From: Pinus tabuliformis
Lineage: Eukaryota > Streptophyta > Pinopsida > Pinales > Pinaceae
Assembly (NCBI GenBank): GCA_031772625.1
Contig: CM062805.1
Coordinates: 515,138,102-515,202,101 of the forward strand
Reading direction: 5' to 3'
Length of the DNA: 64,000 nt
Shown here: positions 23,024-35,135 of the stretch, piece after piece
Layout of the letters: the number at the start of each line of letters is the position of its first letter
Numbering within the stretch: position 1 is the stretch's first letter
Position numbers and translations under genes: made by a program
The notes under the pieces: generated by a model
The model's database searches: none
What the model saw: only the letters and a program-made list of their open reading frames with translations
What the model was told of the DNA's origin: nothing

Positions 23024-24122
23024 TTTAGAAATTTCTCTATGGATCAGCTAGCTCTGATACCATGTAGAAATTCTCACTGTAGATCACCTGATAATGCAAT
23101 ATACTAAAGCAAAATACTTGATCTACTTCTACAAACAAACTTGCGGAAGCTTAATCGATTTTGAACAAGATCAAATAGAACACATATGACAGAGAATGAG
23201 AAATCAATCACACATGAACACAAAAGAATACTCTGGGGAAAGCCTCAGCTAAAAACCTCGATATTTGTATTATCATACAAGTGGAAATATCTTCGGATTA
23301 CACAAAGCTTTAGCTCACAAGTTATCCAACTCTCAGTACAATCCCTCAATGCTGCTCATAGACTGAATAGACAACACATATGCCTTCCTTCAGTCCTCCA
23401 AGCCTCCTATTTCCTTGCGCAGTTTCTCCTAGGTCCTCCAACTGCAACCTGTGTGATTCTTACCTCACACACAACACTGACCTCTGAACTAACTGTGCAA
23501 TCCTGAAGGAGAAAATTCCTTCTGCATGGATGAGTTTCCTATATAGGAAAAATCCTCCAACTGATAGTACACTATCTCTTCCTCTGATCTCAACTGGGTC
23601 TCTGACTGAACTGACATGCATGAGTTATTTATAAGAGAATATTCAGTTATCTGAAGTGCAGTAGTTACATGCATGCATCCATTAACTAACTGAACTCAAT
23701 TAGTTCAACAAACTATTTGAACTAATCTAACTGGACTTAACTCAGTTAACTAAGCTAACTAATTACAACTCAAAGTACAACTCATCCTGATCTCCTTTAA
23801 TCAAGGGATAACTTCCTCAATCAATGGAGAAACTGTTGCATGTCTTCACATAGACTTCATGTTTGATTTCCTACATCTAGTTAACTCAAGATGAATTAAT
23901 TAATTATTTTACAGACAGCTGCTAAGATCAAATTCGAATTTTACTTCTCAATTTTAGTTCAGGGACTAACTAAAATTGGAATTTATCACGAAATGCTATT
24001 TATAAGAATGCTATTTTTAGCATTTCCATTTTTTCATTCCTTGTTGCTATATCCAACACTAGTACCTGAGATGCTATTTATAGCATTTCTATTTTTAGCA
24101 TTTCTTGTTGCCATTTTCAACA
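23024..24122 (-). mobile_element. nested minus-strand Copia LTR with adjoining primer site
   Basis: On the minus strand an LTR runs from TGTTGAAAATGGC (24,122) to ...GAATTTCTACA (23,063). It is followed at once by a perfect primer-binding site TGGTATCAGAGC (reverse of 23,051-23,062). A further 27 bases (23,024-23,050) resemble the LTR's own last bases, as if a deletion joined the primer site to the end of the second LTR. Copies of CCTCCTC lie on both sides (23,017-23,023 and 24,124-24,130) and fit a target duplication in the host LTR. No coding remains. It is the youngest layer of this nest. Confidence 0.8.
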
Positions 24123-24537
24123 TCCTCCTCATTTTGGCATCACTCTCATTCATCTTTCTCTCTCTCATCTTGATTGGGTACAGATTTATGGGCTTTTCTC
24201 TCTCCACACGTGCGAAGGAAGGTCTGATTTTCTAGCTATTGCGTTAACCAGATTTGATCGAAATTTTAGGTGCCCAAAATTTTAGGAGGCCGAAATTTCA
24301 AGAGCCTGACTTTGACCAACGTTGACCCTATTTGACTTCGGTTTTGTGAGGGAGACTTCTGTTTGGTCAGACCATTGTTCTGGGCATAAAAACAGAGGCA
24401 ATTTGACCCCAGCGTTAACCAACATTCACTGCCCTAATTCAAGTTGTTGCGTTGACTTTTGTTGACCAGATTTGACAGGTTATTTTCGAACTGTTTTGGG
24501 CTGCATTATCTTATTGTTGGAGGCCAAGTTGACCAAG

Positions 24538-24584
24538 GTTGACCGAAGTGTTTTGGAGGTCAATTGCAGCCCTATTTACCAGAG
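24538..24584. repeat. single W-box-containing unit in the 5' LTR
   Basis: One copy of the unit that starts GTTGACC and contains TGTTTTGGAGGTCAATT. The 3' LTR has three copies of it (30,256-30,393). Confidence 0.85.
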
Positions 24585-24922
24585 TTGGCTTTCTGGTTAG
24601 GGCTTTTTGTTTCTGTTGTTTTGACTTATCAGTTTGGGGAAGTGATTATTGTAAATTGTGCTCTATCTCTCTGCTGAACTTTTGAAGAATTATAAGAAGA
24701 ATTGATCAAGGGTTTCCCACATTGGGGTTTGTCCCTGGATGGTGCCATATCTTGTGTCCTCTTGTGTTGGCTTGTCTTCGACTGTTATTGTTTATGTTCT
24801 ATTTGCATTTTACTATCATGTTGATGTGATTTCTATACTGGATATGATGTTGGGCTAATAAAGAAAATTGAAGTAAAATTGCTCTAAGCATAGAACATAC
24901 CATTGTTATCCTAAAATTAACA

Positions 24923-24934
24923 TGGTATCGGAGC
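24923..24934 (+). promoter_or_regulatory. primer-binding site of the gag-pol Copia element
   Basis: TGGTATCGGAGC, one mismatch from TGGTATCAGAGC, directly abuts the LTR end. It is complementary to the 3' end of initiator tRNA-Met. Confidence 0.85.
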
Positions 24935-25013
24935 TGAGGTGAAGACAAAGCCCAAGCAAGAGTGAGAAGAGCAATCACCAAGAGGAGCAATCACTGATCA
25001 AAGACAAGATTCA

Positions 25014-28000
25014 ATGGCTTCCACATCCTACTTCAAGTCTGATGATAAGCTTCATGATAAGTTTGATTATCATGCATGGAAGATGTCTCTTGATTTGACA
25101 TTAGAAGAACAAGATGTGATGGATTATGTGCAGGGAAAGATTTCAAAACCTCTTTCTAATGCATCGGTTGCTGCTAAAACCAAATACAAGAAAGGTGAAG
25201 TCAAAGCCATGAAGATCATCAGGGATTCTATTCATAGGCATTTAGTTGCTTACATTTCCAATTTGAACACATCAAATGAGATATATGACAGGTTGATTGG
25301 CATGTTCAAATCTAGCAATGCAAATCAAATTCTTTTCCTCAAGAACAAGCTGAAGGATATAAAGAAGGGAAAAGATGAGGATATTCAATCCTACTTCAAG
25401 AGGATTACCGAGATCAAAAATGATCTTCTTTAGATTGGTCAAGCTATTGCTGACAGGCAACTCACTCTCATTGCCCTTGGAGGTCTTCCTCCCAAATGGC
25501 ATGTGTTCAACACTACTATTCTCAATAACTACAGAATTCCAGGTTTCGAGGAATTGTTGAGTAGATGTTCTCAAGAAGAAACTAGGATGATGGAATTGGA
25601 GATGCCTTTGAATAGGAATAATCCTACTGCATTCTCCGCTCATGCCAAGAAGAAGAACAATGCAGGTTCAAAGAAGCAAAGTCAAGGAAGACTGAGATTC
25701 AAAAATGGAAGGAAGGGAAGATGCTTCGTTTGCAACAAGTTTGGTCGCTACGCCAGTGAGTGTCCAAATAGAAAGGACAAATCTCATGATGATGATCACA
25801 ATCATTCCAGGGACAACATCAACGATCAAAGGAATGGCAGATTCAACAACAAAGGGAAAAGAAATGCTTCCACTACTCAACTTGGAAATGATCGAGCTTC
25901 TAAAAGAACAAGAAACTCCAGGTATGATGAGTCTAATGTTGTAAATTCTAAGCAAAAGGAATTTTATCTTATATATGCCCTCTCTAGTACCTCTCCTTCG
26001 GATACTTTGGGAAATTGGTTGATTGATAGTGGTGCCTCAAGGCACTTCACCGGGTACAAGGAAGCTCTTTCAAATCTGATAGAGAAGTATACAAATTTGG
26101 AAATTATCCTTGGAGACAATGCCACCTATCCCGTGAAAGGAGTTGGGAATGTTTCCCTTCAATTGAATCAAGGTAACACCATTCATCTACAAGAAGTACT
26201 ATATGTACCCGATCTAAAGAAGAACCCGGTATCTATCTCAGTGATGGAGGACAAAGGATTCAAGGTGGCATTCATCAATGGAAAGGTACGTGTGTGGAAT
26301 AAAAAATTCAAAGATGCATTTACACTTGGCTTCAGGGTTGATAGCCTATATCAAGTTGGAGGAATCCCATTGGGAGTTATGTCTTGCAACACATCACTTC
26401 AATCCGAACTATGGCATCGAAGGTTTGCTCATCTTCACTATAAGGCTATACCCGATGCAAGGAAGATGGTTACAGGTATGCCCGAATTAATAGAGCATGA
26501 AGGTGTATGTCAGGGATGTCCTGAGGGAAAACATATAAGGGGACCATTCCCCTCAAGTGATAGAAAGACCACAAACATTTTGCAATTGGTTCATTCTGAT
26601 CTATCTGGTGCAATGCCCGTGAACTCATTGGGAGGATACTTATATTATGCAACCTTTATAGATGATTTCTCTCGCGAGACTTGGATATATTTCTTGAAGA
26701 AGAAGGATGAATTATTCTCATGGTTCCGTTCTTTCAAAGCTTTGATCGAAAATCAAACCAAGAAGAAAATCAAAATATTGAGGACCGATAATGGAACCGA
26801 ATATGAATCAAATGGGTTCAAAGATTATTGTAGAGAATTTGGCATTAGGGAGACTACTACCGCATACACTCCTAAGCAAAATGGTGTTGCTAAAAGGAAG
26901 AATCGTCCTATCGTAGAAGCCACTCGTCCCATGCTTCCTGATCAAAGCCTTCCGAAGTTCTTATGGGCCGAAGCGACAAATACCATCGTGTATGTTCAAA
27001 ATAGATTCCCTCATCAACCGTTGGACTCCAAGACTCCCGAAGAAGTTTTCACTAGCAAGAAACCTGATGTTTCTCACTTTAGAATTTTTGGTAGCCCCGT
27101 ATATTTTCATGTGTTGAAAGAAAAGAGAAGGAAATTGGATGCTTCCAGGAAGAAAGGAACATTTGTGGGCTACAGTGAAACTTCTAAGGCATATAGAATC
27201 CATGTGCCTGGTCAAAGAGAAGTGGAGATAAGTCATGATGTCACTTCCGATGAGGATGTCGCCCTTGGGAAGATTAGTAACCTTCCTCTTCCAAGGAAGG
27301 ACAAAGAAGAAGATTTCGAAAAGCAAGTAGAATCACAAGATGAGCAGATGCCCGATGATGAAGGACCAATGGATCCCATTGATCCACCCCCTCATGAGCC
27401 CTCCTCCTCAAAAAGGAGACCCTCATGGCTAGGGAGACTCTTGAAGATGCCAAGAGACATGTCGCACCTAGGGGGACATTTCATGAAAGTAAGAAGTCGA
27501 ATAGGTACCAAGGGTACTTAACTGCTATGAGCACCATTGTTCAATCTAAGCCTTGCATATTCAAAGAAGCTACCAAACACCAAGTTTGGAAGGATGCAAT
27601 GAACAAAGAGTATGAGTCAATTATGAAGAATGATGTTTGGGATGTGGTCCCTAGACCCAAGGACAAATCCGTTGTCACCTTGAAATGGCTCTTCAAGATC
27701 AAGCATGGAGCTGATGGAAGTGTTGAAAAGTTCAAGGCCAGATTCGTTGCTCGAGATTTTCTCAAAAGGAAGGTGTGGATTATGATGAGATATTTGCACC
27801 AGTTGCCCGCTACACCACCATCCGTTAGATTATAGCACTTGCTAGCTCGCAAGGATGGAATCTTCATCAAATGGATGTCAAGACTGCCTTCTTGCATGGT
27901 TCACTTAAGGAGGAAGTCTAAGTAGAACAACCTGAGGGGTTCGAAGTTCAAGATTGTCAGTCACATGTATGCAGGTTGAAGAAAGCCCTCTATGGGTTGA

Positions 28001-29087
28001 AGCAAGCACCCCAATATGAGAGGATTGATAGCTAGTTGATGAAGTTGTGATTTACAAGAAGTGAAGTTGATTCGAACCTTTACTTTAAGGTTGAAAATGA
28101 TAGACCTCTCATCTTGGTACTATATGTAGACGATCTCTTTCTGACAGGTGCAGACCCTCTTATTCATCAATGTAAGAGAGATTTGGCTTCGGAATTTGAT
28201 ATGAAGGACCTAGGACTGATGCATTACTTCCTAGGGTTGGAGGTTTGGCAAAAGCCATGGGAGATTTTCCTTTCTCAAGGAAAATATGTTGTGAAGCTAC
28301 TTGAAAGATTTGGGATGGTGGAATGCAAGTCCGCGACTACTTCGATGGAACTTAACTTCAAGAAGTTATGTGGAAGTGTTGTCGGGCCTAATTTGGGAAA
28401 TCCTTCTGAGTCTCGTCAACTCATAGGGGGCCTGATGTTCTTGGTGAATTCCCATCAAGACATATGTTTTGAGTGAACACATTGAGTCAGTTTATGGTCA
28501 AGCCTCATCACATACAATGGATTGCTACCAAGAATCTCTTGAGATATCTTCAAGGCACAATCACTTATGGACTGAGATACACAGTCGGGAATGTGAGGCT
28601 CCATGGTTACTCTGATGCAGATTGGGTTGGCAGTGTGGTGGATCATAAAAAGACATCTGGATGTTGTTTCTCTCTAGGTTCTGCTTCGATATCATGGATG
28701 ATCAGGAAGAAGAAGTCGATTGCCTTGAGCATCGCTGAGGCTGAATATATTGCTGCTAGTTTGGCCTCCAGTGAAGTTGTTTGGTTGAGGAAGCTCTTTA
28801 GCGAGTTGTTTGGACATGTGTTGGATACCATCGTGATCTTCTGCGACAATTAGAGTGAGATTCGTCTTTCGGAGAATCCTGTGTTTCATGACAGCTCCAA
28901 GCATATTCACATCAGGTACCACTATATGCGGGACATGGTACAATGGGGAGCAATAAGGCTCCAACACATTGGCACTGATGATCAGGTCGCCGATATTCTT
29001 ATGAAGCCCCTGGGAAAGGTCAAATTCTTGACCTTCCGTGAACAACTTGGAGTCATGGAGAGACCCTCTTATGAGGGTCCCGTATGA
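25014..29087 (+). pseudogene. Copia gag-pol polyprotein, degenerate
   Basis: Gag starts at ATG 25,014, with a TAG near 25,432. A second frame runs 25,503-27,521. The zinc knuckle is C-F-V-C-N-K-F-G-R-Y-A-S-E-C, with Arg in place of the usual His. Protease: W-L-I-D-S-G-A-S (~26,020). Pre-integrase and integrase: L-W-H-R-R-F-A-H, then H-S-D-L-S-G and R-T-D-N-G-T-E-Y with both Asp residues. The third catalytic position reads Q-N-G-V-A-K-R-K-N, Lys for Glu. RT begins 27,560 (W-K-D-A-M-N-K-E), shifts frame near 27,770, and has an intact L-Y-V-D-D-L (~28,120). RNase H ends with S-D-A-D-W, A-E-A-E-Y and a stop in place of the usual Q-S. The enzymes cannot be active as encoded. Confidence 0.92.
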
Positions 29088-29149
29088 GATGGATGTTGAG
29101 CTCTGGGAGCTCTGGGGAGCTTGGGGTACTTCTTGGAGTGATGAGCGAC

Positions 29150-29310
29150 CATAGGTTGAGTGGTTCACCCTCCCCTATTGGTGAGCGATGTACAGGGTGA
29201 GTGGTTCACCGTCCCCTGTGATACCCCATGGTGGCATATGCATAGGATGAGTGGTTCACCTTCTTCTATGGCATATGAGCAGGATGAGTGGTTCACCTTG
29301 TCCTACCGGC
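29150..29310. repeat. four-copy imperfect repeat between RNase H and the 3' LTR
   Basis: Four blocks of GAGTGGTTCACC (starting ~29,158, 29,200, 29,250 and 29,285) recur at spacings of ~35-50 bp, each followed by a TCCC/TTCT pyrimidine run. They lie in the 3' untranslated part of the element, just upstream of the purine tract. Function unknown. Confidence 0.75.
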
Positions 29311-29643
29311 ACATCCTACCCATGCAATTCGAGACTCATGCGACGTACCTCTCATCTAGCCAATGAGTAGGGAAATAGGATAGGGACCATAGTACTATCG
29401 ATGGACGCATCGTGTACTACCGTACTCCCTATGCTATGATGTTGATATTGATTTGCGATCAATGGAAATTGACTTCGAGTCAGTTAAGAGTCGTAGAGAC
29501 TGACTTCGGGTCAGTGGAGAATGGTATGATACATTCTCGATCATTTCTTCTTTCTTCATGGTTCAGCAGAGCAGAGCAGTGACAAGGATGGTGCAAATTG
29601 TCAGACAGTTTGGTAGGTGATGTTCTCCCTGGTTGAGAGGGAG

Positions 29644-30730
29644 TGATAAATTTGGCAACGAGGGCCAAACATCCTTTGGACAGCTCTTATGAGGCAGCAA
29701 ATATTTTTCTTGGATTCCTCTTTCTGAGAGGTGTAGGATTGATCTAAAGATCATCCCATTCTGACATGTACAAATGAAGTTATGAATTTATTTTGATTAT
29801 GGACAAATTGTCAAGGTCGGCCAACACTTAATTAGCCTCCTCCAGCGTTCAACGTTGCATATAAATACAAGGTGCCTCCTCATTTTGGCATCACTCTCCT
29901 TCATCTTTCTCTTTCCCATCTTGATTGGGTATAGACTTTTGGGCTTCTATCTCTCTCCACACGTGCGAAGGAAGGTCTGATTTTCTAGCAGCTGCGTTGA
30001 CCAACTTTGACCAAAATTTCAGGAGGCTGACTTTGACCAGCGACCCTGTTTGACTTCGATTTTGTGAGGGAGACTTCTGTTTGGGAAGGTCGTTGTTTTG
30101 GGCACAAAAACCAAGGCAGTTTGACCCTTGCGTTGACCAATGTTGACTACCCTAATTTAGGTTGTTGCGTTGACTTTTGTTGACCAGATTTGACTGGTTA
30201 TTTTCGAACTATCTTGGGCTGCATTATCTTGTTGTTGGAGGCCAAGTTGACCAAGGTTGACCAAATTGTTTTGGAGGTCAATTTCAGCGTTGTTAACCAA
30301 GGTTGACAAAATTGTTTTGGAGGTCAATTTCAGCCTTGTTGACCAAGGTTGAGCGAACTGTTTTGGAGGTCAATTTCAGCCTTGTTGACCAGTGTTGACT
30401 TTCTAGTTAGGCCTTTCTATTTCTGCAGTTTCACTAATCAGTTTAAGCAATCGAATATTGTAAATTATACTCTCTCTCTGCCGAACTTTTGAAGAATTAT
30501 AAGAAGAATTGATCAAGGGTTTCCCCACATTGGGATTTGTCCCTGGCTAGTGCCATATCTTGTGTCCTCGTGTGTTAGCTTGTCTTCTACTATTATTGTT
30601 TATGTTCTATCTGCATTTTACTATCGTGTTGATGTGGTTGCTATACTGGATATGATATTGGGCTAATAAAGATAATTGAAGTAAAATTGCTCTAAGCATA
30701 GAACATACCATTGTTATCCTAAAATTAACA
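29644..30730 (+). repeat. 3' LTR of the gag-pol Copia element
   Basis: 1,087 bp, TGATAAATTTGG...AAAATTAACA, after the purine tract GAGAGGGAG. It has a TATA box (ATATAAATAC, ~29,859-29,868), a leader full of TTGACC/TTGACT motifs, and the motif TTTCCCCACATTGGG (~30,517). It differs from the 5' LTR by two extra 46-bp repeat units and many substitutions. Confidence 0.9.
30256..30393. repeat. three tandem 46-bp units in the 3' LTR leader
   Basis: Units start at 30,256, 30,302 and 30,348. Each begins GTTGA and contains TGTTTTGGAGGTCAATTTC followed by TTGTT-ACC. Units carry TTGAC, the core of the W-box bound by WRKY factors. Only one unit exists in the 5' LTR, so copy number changed after insertion, or the two LTRs were recombined. 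Confidence 0.9.
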
Positions 30731-33700
30731 GTATCCTAGATGGCCCTCAACCGGCAGCCCCTTGCAGCCACCAAATAGCTTGATGTGCCACTATCTCCGC
30801 CACCTGAGCCATCCATGTGGTCCCTCGCCCATCTATGATGATCGTATGTTTGAAGGTAGGCCTTTCGACCCCGAAGTTATGGCTTTTCATTGCGTAGTTG
30901 GGTATTTTTGTTTACTTATCATGGACACTTTTGGGCATGGATTGGTAGGGGGATTCAGCGAAAAGAGTGGGTTTGTTTTGTACTCTTGTCTTCTCTGTCC
31001 AATTTGATGGTTAGCCTTGTATCCTAGTCCCGTGGGATCTCTTTTATTGGCTACTAGCTTTAGGGATGGCACTACATGGGAAACCCTGATTTTGGTTGCA
31101 TGGTCCTGCTTCCCGATACCGTATACATAATTCCCATCCACTCATTATAACCCCATTCACCATATTTCCCACACAGGTCCAAGTTTGTCCATTGGGTCCA
31201 CAAGGGGTTAGCCCCCCCCCCTTGTCCACACCTTGGGTCAGGCCTGGAACAATGCCCCGAAGGTTGATGTAGCTAAAGGAAAAAGAAAACACATAATTTG
31301 GCCACTCTCAACAAGAAAAGTACCATAAAATGCAAAAGATGGTTGGGGCATACACATTTAGCACATGGGCAAAAGCCAAACATGAACTCTATCCCTTTCA
31401 TTATGGCCATCACATTGGTTCCTAGGGTCCCTCATATTGACCCCTTCATCATCAAGGAACCCATGATTGTCCCAACCCCCAGTGGGCGATGAACTGCTCC
31501 ATCATAAAGGGGGTATCCACTGCTACATATTACACATCATGATCTCATCCCTTCAAGCCTCGAGCAGTTATAAAGGAAAAATCAATAAAAGGAAAAAGGC
31601 ATATGAAGAAGGGTGGAAAAACAAAGGTCAGGATAACTCGCGTACCACGATTTCTCCCTCCTACATTCATACACCCAAGTGCGGGCTTCCCTTATTATGG
31701 CTAACCTTGTACTGTGGCATGTGGCTTGGAGCCTTCCCCTAATGCCCTATTTTGTTCCACCATTATATCACATACCACCTATTGCTTGATGGATGTACCA
31801 TGGACATGTCACCCCCTTTAGAGGTACAAACCACTTAATAAGGTCCTTGGTTAACCCCCTTATTGAGCTTAGAGACACATGTACATGCTAAATCCCACAA
31901 TGGAAGGGCATGCCACTATGAAGTGTCCATTTGATTCCATGATTTGTAATCTCTTTTACTCAATCACTCTCATGATTTGTTGTATTGGGGGGTGAGGGGA
32001 TGCATTGGATTTATACAGGATTGCAAGTGGGTCTCCATTTGGGGTTTGGTCTGCCTATATGGGGTCGAAGCCCTCCAAAGGGTTATGTTGACACTTGTAG
32101 GGCAAGCGTTGAGAGCCATGGGCCTCCACCATAGCAGAGAGCAGATTGCCACTTCATGGATCCCTCGACTCCATTCATTGAATGCTCATATTCCACCTTT
32201 TTGGACGAGGATAATGCACCTGGACCACCATGCCCAGTTGGCTTCACACTTGCACCACGCACTTGGCAGATGTTCCAAGGCCCAGATGAGGATGTGTCTC
32301 ACCATGGGAGACAAAGGAAGGGATTATGTCATCATTCTAGCCCTTACAAATGGTATACAAGCATTATTGATCCACTTGGATACCCATGAGGATATCATTG
32401 TGCCCCCACACCCACTTGGGGACACTACATTTGATTTGCTTGGATATCAAGGGGCCACCCCTTTGATCACTATGTTTGGAGTCTATTTTATCACCTTGGC
32501 ACACTTTGGACTCCACTGGCCTCTTCAAGGGCCCAACGATTCATTGTATTTATTGTTTTTCCCTCTTTAGTGGCTTATCTTTGTATTTTAGAGCTATCTT
32601 GGTGGGCTTCTCACCAAGTCATGTCATTATTGTACATTATTTTATTATTTGGGGCTTAATTAGACCTAAATAGGCAAATTGGACTCTTTAAGAAGGATAT
32701 AAATTGATGAGAGCATTTCAATCTCATCATCACTTGGATTTGGATCATTGTTTCTTCTAGGATTTTCGTTAAGCCTTTTGATGGACGAATTGGATTTCTA
32801 ATGCATCTTGATGTTTGGAAGAGCTTAAATCTTGTCTTGGAGCTTTGATTTTCTTGCACTTGATGATTGGAATAATTTCGTTGCACAATGTGAGTACTCT
32901 TTTCATGCTTATCTCGTAATTTGTCTCATGAAATGATATATGGAATATTTTCGTTCATGAAGTTGGTGTAGTTGCTCTTGGGCTTATGCAAAGTTGCTTA
33001 TCTTGTCTTTGTGAGGGATTTTTCATATTGATTGTTGAAATGTATGGTGGATTATTGTCCTAGGGATACATGATTGCTCATGCATTATCTTGATAAGTCA
33101 TCATTTGCAAATAATTAGAAGTATAAATTTCCCTTGTAACCTAGTTGTTGTTAATGCCATGTGAAGTTGTTGGGGAACTCCTTGATTGGAATTAAGCATC
33201 TCTAAACATTGTTTCCATTAGACTCCATTCTCCCAATAGGATAGGCACTTGTCTAGTCCAAAGGTGATCGCAAAAGAAAACTCTTTTTCACCTCCTTCCA
33301 TCTCTTCTAAGCCCTAACCTAGTAGGCATCCTAGGGCATCACCTAAAATCGTTTTAGCCATTAAAAATTCTTGAAAATTGGTCAACTATTGTGTTGGGAT
33401 TTGCTCGAGAGGTTCTCCAAATTTGAGGTCAATCCCATGATGGAATCTCGAGATATTCCAAGCCCTAGCTTGAAGACTATGTTAGAAATAATACTGAGAG
33501 GGGGGTGAATCAGTATTAGCAAATCACTAATTTTTTCATTTCCATAATCAGATTCATATAGGCTACTTCAGTTAAGGGAACCCCCGTGTACACGCAACTG
33601 TGTTTAATGCAACTAGCGTATATCCAATAAACTTATGATTCAGTTAATCCATTATATGTTGATCTTTAATCAAGACATCAGAACTTCATTAACCATATAA

Positions 33701-33870
33701 ACAGTAAAGAGGTGCAGTAAAACAGAACAGATCATCACACATAAGAAACACACATGAACACCATGATATAAGGTGGAAACCCAATGCGGGACAAAAACCA
33801 CCTGTTGTCGTCTTCCTTTAATATAAGAAAAACCTGTTTACAATCTTGTGCTAACGCAAACTCATACCAA

Positions 33871-34135
33871 TACGCAGGCACCCACCTGTAGAAGGCTACA
33901 ACCTTCTCTCATTCTCCAGCTACTACTGGAAGGGAGCTACAACCCCCTGGCTCTTGTACTAGCCGATATGTTTACTAGTACGTAGGCGCGACCTACTAAA
34001 GGATCCAACCTTCACTCGTTTTCCAGTTGCTACTGGAAGGGAGCTCCAACCCCTTGGCTCTTGTACTGGCCAATATGTTTACCAGTATGTAGGCGCCGGC
34101 CTACAGAAGGCTACGACCTTCTCTCTTCCTCCAGG
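33871..34135. repeat. ~108-bp tandem repeat (2.5 copies) in the solo LTR
   Basis: Units start at ~33,871, 33,979 and 34,086 with TACG(C/T)AGGC-type blocks. They share CTACTGGAAGGGAGCT and GGCTCTTGTACT. The third unit is partial. Confidence 0.85.
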
Positions 34136-34844
34136 GACCACGTTTCATAAATTTTCATACTGGATACTCCTAAAGCACAACACCATAATCTGAAGGCCAC
34201 GTTTCATCCAATTTTCATATTAGACCCATCAACAACATTGAAGCACAAAATTAATCACCACTGCAATACACCCATCAACTACACCTGCATCATCAATCTC
34301 TGAATCACCCAACACTGAAACACTGAAACCCTGTCAACAAAACACAGTCACCAAAACATAGAGCAGACCACAAAATTCTGCAACAACAACCAAATCCAAC
34401 TGCAACTTCAAATATCATACTTCATACTATATACGCTACTCTGATGAGCCGAACCAGCGTGTATACGCGCTTTTACCAAAGTGAACCCGTGTACAGATCT
34501 GCAAATATTTACTCATAACTTTGCAGCTATTCCAGACATCAGTCATACCTAGATCATAAAATTTATACAATAAAACATGCGTCAATAATTCAGATCTAGT
34601 CTATCCATGATCAAACCACATAATGATAATACATTCCAAGCCTTATGATCCCGATCCATCATCCATCATCAACCGCATAGGTGCATCCTTGGTTCAGATC
34701 AAGCAAAGCATCACAAACCCATAAGCAGCATACGAGATCTCACACTTCATCAGATATTCATACTTTCACACTTGCACACTGGCCTAATGATCTTGTTCTC
34801 CTTATATAGGTTTAGGCCTCTCTCAATACCATGGTCCAAAACCA

Positions 34845-35135
34845 CGTAGGACCGATACCTTGGACCCAATACCTGGGGTCAATACCTCGGACCAAATACC
34901 ATGGACCAATACCAAAATACCATGGTCCAAATACCATGGACCAAAACTTATGTACATGCCTTTCCTTCTGTGAAAGTGCGTGTGTACATTATACACACCT
35001 TTGTATATAGTGAACCTGCGTGTATACGCGACTTGGTATATAGTGAACCTGCGTATACCTTTTCGTATATGCGACTTTGTATACAGTGAACCTGCGTGTA
35101 TACGCGGCTTGGTCAATGGTGAACCTGCGTATACC
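34845..35135. repeat. two short-unit repeat clusters in the upstream part of the solo LTR
   Basis: 34,845-34,945 repeats GGACCAATACC / CCATGG-type units. 34,990-35,131 has four copies of GTGAACCTGCGT alternating with TATACGCG-type blocks. In the minus-strand orientation both precede the TATA box, so they lie in the U3 promoter part. Related GTGTATACGCG also occurs near 34,459. Confidence 0.75.

Larger units (their letters stand above)
22808..24922 (+). repeat. 5' LTR of the gag-pol Copia element (with nested insertion)
   Basis: About 1.0 kb of LTR sequence plus a 1.1-kb insert. A TATA box (ATATAAATAC, 23,000-23,010) lies just left of the insert. After the insert the leader continues with many TTGACC repeats (24,310-24,590), then the conserved TTTCCCACATTGGGG motif (~24,714), ending AAAATTAACA. 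Confidence 0.9.
22808..30730 (+). mobile_element. Copia-type LTR retrotransposon with degenerate gag-pol
   Basis: A 5-bp duplication GTATC (22,803-22,807 and 30,731-30,735) flanks LTRs that begin TGTTAAATTTGGC / TGATAAATTTGGC and end AAAATTAACA. The primer-binding site is at 24,923-24,934 and the purine tract at 29,635-29,643. Internal order is gag, protease, integrase, RT, RNase H, the Copia (Ty1) order. The reading frame is broken by several stops and frameshifts. The 5' LTR is enlarged by a nested Copia LTR (23,024-24,122). Without that insert the element is ~6.8 kb. A relative, truncated after gag, lies at 48,589-50,440. Confidence 0.92.

Noticed and set aside
23993..24235. hydrophobic 80-codon frame that could look like a membrane protein
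   Set aside because: It spans the junction between a nested LTR and its host LTR, so it cannot be an ancestral gene.
31977..32570. 197-codon open frame
   Set aside because: Lies inside family G LTR copy B. The matching parts of copies A and C do not keep it open and no known domain is visible.
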